From Isochrysis galbana (lineage: Eukaryota > Haptophyta > Isochrysidales > Isochrysidaceae), in the NCBI GenBank assembly GCA_018136815.1, contig CM030936.1:6906382-6970381 (forward strand): a DNA stretch of 64,000 nucleotides, in the 5' to 3' direction. Each line of letters opens with the position of its first letter. Within the stretch, counting starts at the first letter, position 1. The notes beneath the pieces are model-generated. The model was given only the letters and a program-made list of their open reading frames with translations, was not told where the DNA came from and ran no database searches. Both the position numbers and the translations under genes were made by a program. Positions 60,781-64,000 of the stretch are shown here, piece after piece.

Positions 60781-63639
60781 CGATAAGTTGAGTGATCTCG
60801 AGCCGCCCCGGGCTAAGATCGCAACTGATTGGCATGCCAAGGGCAAATGGGGATAGCCACTGCCTGTCGGAGGCTTGGCCGATAGCCTCTGCGCGTGCCT
60901 CGCACGCAAGCGAGAGAAGAGGGACACCTCGCGAGGTGCGCAATAGATTTTGCTGCTGCATCCGTATGGTTGGCTCTCCCTTGCCGCAGAGAAAGAGAGA
61001 GAACGGACGCCGAGCACACGGGGAAGGGGCTCGCTCTCTCCCAGACGACAGGGGAAACGGGGGCAAAGGCGACACGGGGCGATGGTCACAAGAGAAAAGG
61101 AGGAAGGAGGGCGGCCAAGAGAGAGCGCAGGTGGCGGGCGACGCATGGCGCCTTGAGACTGGGGCCGGGAGAGGGGATCGATCAGCACAGTGGCGATGAG
61201 CCGAGAGTGACGTGGAGGGTCATGGAAGTGAACGGCGGGAAGCCAGCAAGGGAAGAGGGGACACGGGGCGGGAAAGCTAACGACGGCCCACGGAGGAGGG
61301 ACGTCTTGTGGAAGAGGCCGACACGCACGCTGCCGCCGCGGCAGTGGCCCTTCCAAGCGTGGTGGGGGATGGGGGTTGGCACGCGGAGGGAGCGGAGTGC
61401 ACCTACCGATTCCTCGTCGTCTCCTCTGTTCCTTCCTGTGGCGAGGCTCTTCCCACGCATTCGCCACGCTCGTTCCTCTCCCTCTCCCGCCCGTCCCCTC
61501 CCCGCCTCGCACTCCTTCTCGGCGGCATGCGCCCTGTCGAACTATCCGCCCAGCCCCTCCCTCCCCGCACGCGGCTTGTCGTGCGTAGCTGTGCGGTTGG
61601 GACGGAAGGGCCGCGAGAACGCGCATGTCGCATCCACCCCTCCAGCCGACCGAGAGTCCCCTTTTCTCCGCTGTCTCCTTGTTCCCCCCACCTGCCTTGC
61701 TTTGGCGGGGCTCTATCCGGCGACACAATCCCGTTTCCTCTCGGTCGCTCGCGCGCCCGTGTTCCTCCCTGTCTCGCGCTGCTTCTTGGCGGCACGGCGT
61801 TGAAACCTCGCGCACTCTCGCCTTCCTCGTCGCTTTCGACGCTGTTCTGCTTGCTTGTGACACTACCGCACCGGCGGGAGCCCCCCTTGCGTCTGAGCTG
61901 TGTGGCTGCGCTCGACAGAGGGTCGTCAAGAGGGAGGAGAGAGGAGAGCGCGCGTGGCAGGACGCCCGTGGAGGCATGACGGAACGACGGTCACGGTGGA
62001 CGGTGACCGGCCGCGGGAGAAGGAAGGGGGTGGAGGGGGGGCGAACGGCTGAGGACGGAGGAGGGCCGAGGGCACGGCCGAGGAGAGCACGGGTGTGAAG
62101 TGCGGTCGTCCCGCGTGAGGAGGATGGAGGAGGAGAAGGCGGGCATGAGGGTTGCGACGGGGTAAGTAGTGTGGGGATGAATGGATGAGCGTCGGAGCTG
62201 GCGCCCCTGCTAGCACGCAAGAAGAGGGCGGGCGGGCGGGCGGGCGCGCAGTCGATGCGAATGGGGAAGAGAGGAGGTTTGCCTCGGAGGGCCGGTGAGG
62301 GGGGAGGCGAAGCGAGGCGGTGAGCGAGCGGCGCTCGGTGGGTGCGCGTGCGGAGAGAGGGAGCGAGCGTCGGTCGACGCAGCTTGGACTTGTGCCGATG
62401 CGTGGAGGCGGCGGGCAGGCTGGCGCGGTTGCGCTTCACGGTGTGGCGCTCGGTGTGGCGCTGCCGAGAGGCAGAGGGGCGTGGGCGGCGGGCGTGTTTG
62501 CAGATGAATCGTGCGCGCTCGAGCTGGCTCCGCCCCGCCCGACGGCGGCTCGCATGCCGAGTGGAGCTTGGTGCCCCTGGTGGACCGGCGGCGCGGCGAG
62601 CGGCGCGCGAGCGACGGAGGGGGGAGGGGAGGGGGCGAGGAGAGGGAGGGGGAGGGAGGGGGAGAGGTGAGTTCGGGGAGGCGGCGCTATGAGAAGAAGC
62701 ATGGATGGGTGAAGCTCTCACGCGGAGGAGTGTGTGGGTCGAACTAGTGGCGGCAGGTCTGCGGGAGCGGAGGAGAGCGTGATTGCGGACGTGTCCGCGA
62801 GCGGACTTGGGAGTAGATTCGTGATTTGGGAGTAAGCTGAGGGGAGGGATAGGTGAGGAGGCGCATGCGAGCCGCAAGGCTGCCGCAGTGTCCTCCCATG
62901 GCGCAGCTCGCCCCCGGCTTGAGCTGCTGCCTGCCGACCGAGCAGTTGGCGTGAGAGAGGGTGTGATGTGCGGGGCTCCTCGTGGCCCCAGGCAGAGCTT
63001 GTCCTCTCTTCATGCTGCTGTGGGGTCTTTCCCCCCGATGCCAAGCTTCTGCCGGCTCCGCCTTTCGGGGCAGCTGTGTGGTGAGCGCCGGTGTGTGAGA
63101 GACTGATGGTTTCCCTATGGGCAGATGCCTAGTGTATCCTCCCAGCAGCGCTTCTTCCCGCAGCTCGTTGAGTCCTTTGGACTCTGAGCGTGGGACAGAG
63201 AGGCTGCAAGGTCGGACTTGGTGGCATCTCCTCAGCTTGCTGCGTATTACTTTCGCCGCTTGCTGGCTCGCATTGAGCCGGCTGAGGCGTGAGTTGGAGT
63301 AGTGAGTGAGTCGAGGCGCCTCCGGAGTCTGATTCGTCGTGTTTGCTCTTTGATTGAGTGGAGACGAGATGCGTGGTTGCTCGCGTTGTTCCGATTGGAA
63401 TGGTGCGATGTGGCCCCGCACGAGCCCTCATCCTTTTGGGTGGCTCGACCTCACAATCGACGTGTGATTGAAGCGGATCCGCTTGTTTGCGGATCTGCGG
63501 AAGCACTGTCGATCAGCCTCGGCTCCGCCTGCATGCCTCCTCCCCTTTGGGGTTGGGGTCGTGTGGGCGTAGTTGGGTCTGGTCCATCACGGTGTGCGCG
63601 CGTTCTGATTGGATCGCGCGTGGCACTCGTTGTATGGGC
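60781..63639 (+). other. rDNA intergenic spacer and 5' external transcribed spacer (presumed)
   Basis: 2.9 kb of GC-rich sequence leading directly into the 18S gene. Long frames exist on both strands (for example 62877-60778, minus) but are Arg/Ser/Pro-rich with no motif and overlap each other, as expected from biased composition. The pre-rRNA promoter must lie here, but I cannot locate it by eye. Confidence 0.6.
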
Positions 63640-64000
63640 TACCTGGTTGATCCTGCCAGTAGTCATATGCTTGTCTCAAAGATTAAGCCATGCATGTCTA
63701 AGTATAAGCGAGTATACTGTGAAACTGCGAATGGCTCATTAAATCAGTTATGGTTTATTTGATGGTACCTTGCTACTTGGATAACCGTAGTAATTCTAGA
63801 GCTAATACATGCAGGAGTTCCCGACTTCGGAAGGGATGTATTTATTAGATAAGAAACCAAACCGGTCTCCGGTTGCGTGCTGAGTCATACTAACTGCTCG
63901 AATCGCACGGCTTTACGCTGGCGATGGTTCATTCAAATTTCTGCCCTATCAGCTTTCGATGGTAGGATAGAGGCCTACCATGGCGTTAACGGGTAACGGA
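63640..64000 (+). rRNA. 18S (SSU) rRNA, 5' part
   Basis: Starts TACCTGGTTGATCCTGCCAG, the universal eukaryotic SSU 5' end, followed by TAGTCATATGCTTGTCTC, GCATGTCTAAGTATAAGC and GTAGTAATTCTAGAGC. The first 361 bases are in the window and the gene runs off the right edge. The variable helix text and the end 'ccatggcgttaacgggtaac' suggest a haptophyte. No mismatch to conserved positions that would indicate a pseudogene. Confidence 0.98.

Noticed and set aside
60778..62877. 699-codon minus-strand frame before the 18S gene
   Set aside because: Composition is Arg/Ser/Pro-biased with no domain, overlaps frames on the other strand, and lies in presumed rDNA spacer.

Overview
This is a window of a eukaryotic nuclear genome, probably a unicellular alga. 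It has GT-AG introns, a eukaryotic ubiquitin E1 gene in eight exons, LTR and non-LTR retrotransposons, very long microsatellites, three 100-base assembly gaps, and the 5' end of an 18S rRNA gene at the right edge. The 18S start (bacterial-free, ending in the variable part that reads 'ccatggcgttaacgggtaac') looks most like a haptophyte; I hold that placement at about 0.6. Base composition is GC-rich outside the repeats.

Layout. 1-2440 is the edge of a 204-bp satellite array with higher-order structure. 2441-11225 is a patchwork of a truncated methyltransferase-bearing LTR element, a hairpin-ended retroposon and LINE fragments, including a LINE inserted in another LINE. 12187-22255 holds the best copy of a Ty3/Gypsy-like element on the minus strand: leader, gag, then a pol polyprotein with a phage-type cytosine-methyltransferase-like domain ahead of the aspartic protease, reverse transcriptase and RNase H. 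22256-27780 has LINE fragments, a small single-pass membrane-protein gene, a Stowaway/mariner-like MITE and a BED zinc-finger remnant. 28484-30799 is an ankyrin-repeat gene with a 530-bp CT array upstream. 31916-34183 is a membrane-protein exon split by a retroposon, followed by LINE tails and a hAT-like MITE.

34508-38806 is a complete ubiquitin-activating enzyme E1 gene (UBA1). 39145-42694 is a LINE with ORF1 (CCCH fingers) and the start of ORF2 (APE endonuclease), cut by an 818-bp insertion. 43777-44034 is a probable endosulfine. 45152-45946 is a 7-bp minisatellite. 46664-48821 is a third copy of the methyltransferase element. 49524-52612 carries a coiled-coil gene and a gene of about eleven 57-residue helical repeats. 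53641-60023 is a nested transposon cluster: a LINE ORF1 cut by a Copia element whose LTR-like arms are inverted and by a hairpin-ended retroposon. 60024-63639 is GC-rich spacer and presumed external transcribed spacer in front of the 18S gene.

How the parts relate. Host genes (UBA1, endosulfine, ankyrin protein, helical-repeat protein, membrane proteins) are islands in mobile DNA. Two observations deserve most attention. First, an LTR retrotransposon family has taken in a cytosine-methyltransferase-like gene and survives here in three differently broken copies. Second, a LINE family and a non-coding retroposon family both begin, exactly at the target-site-duplication border, with a short perfect hairpin whose stem sequence changes while the pairing is kept. 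This suggests a shared 5' structure between an autonomous element and its non-autonomous partner.
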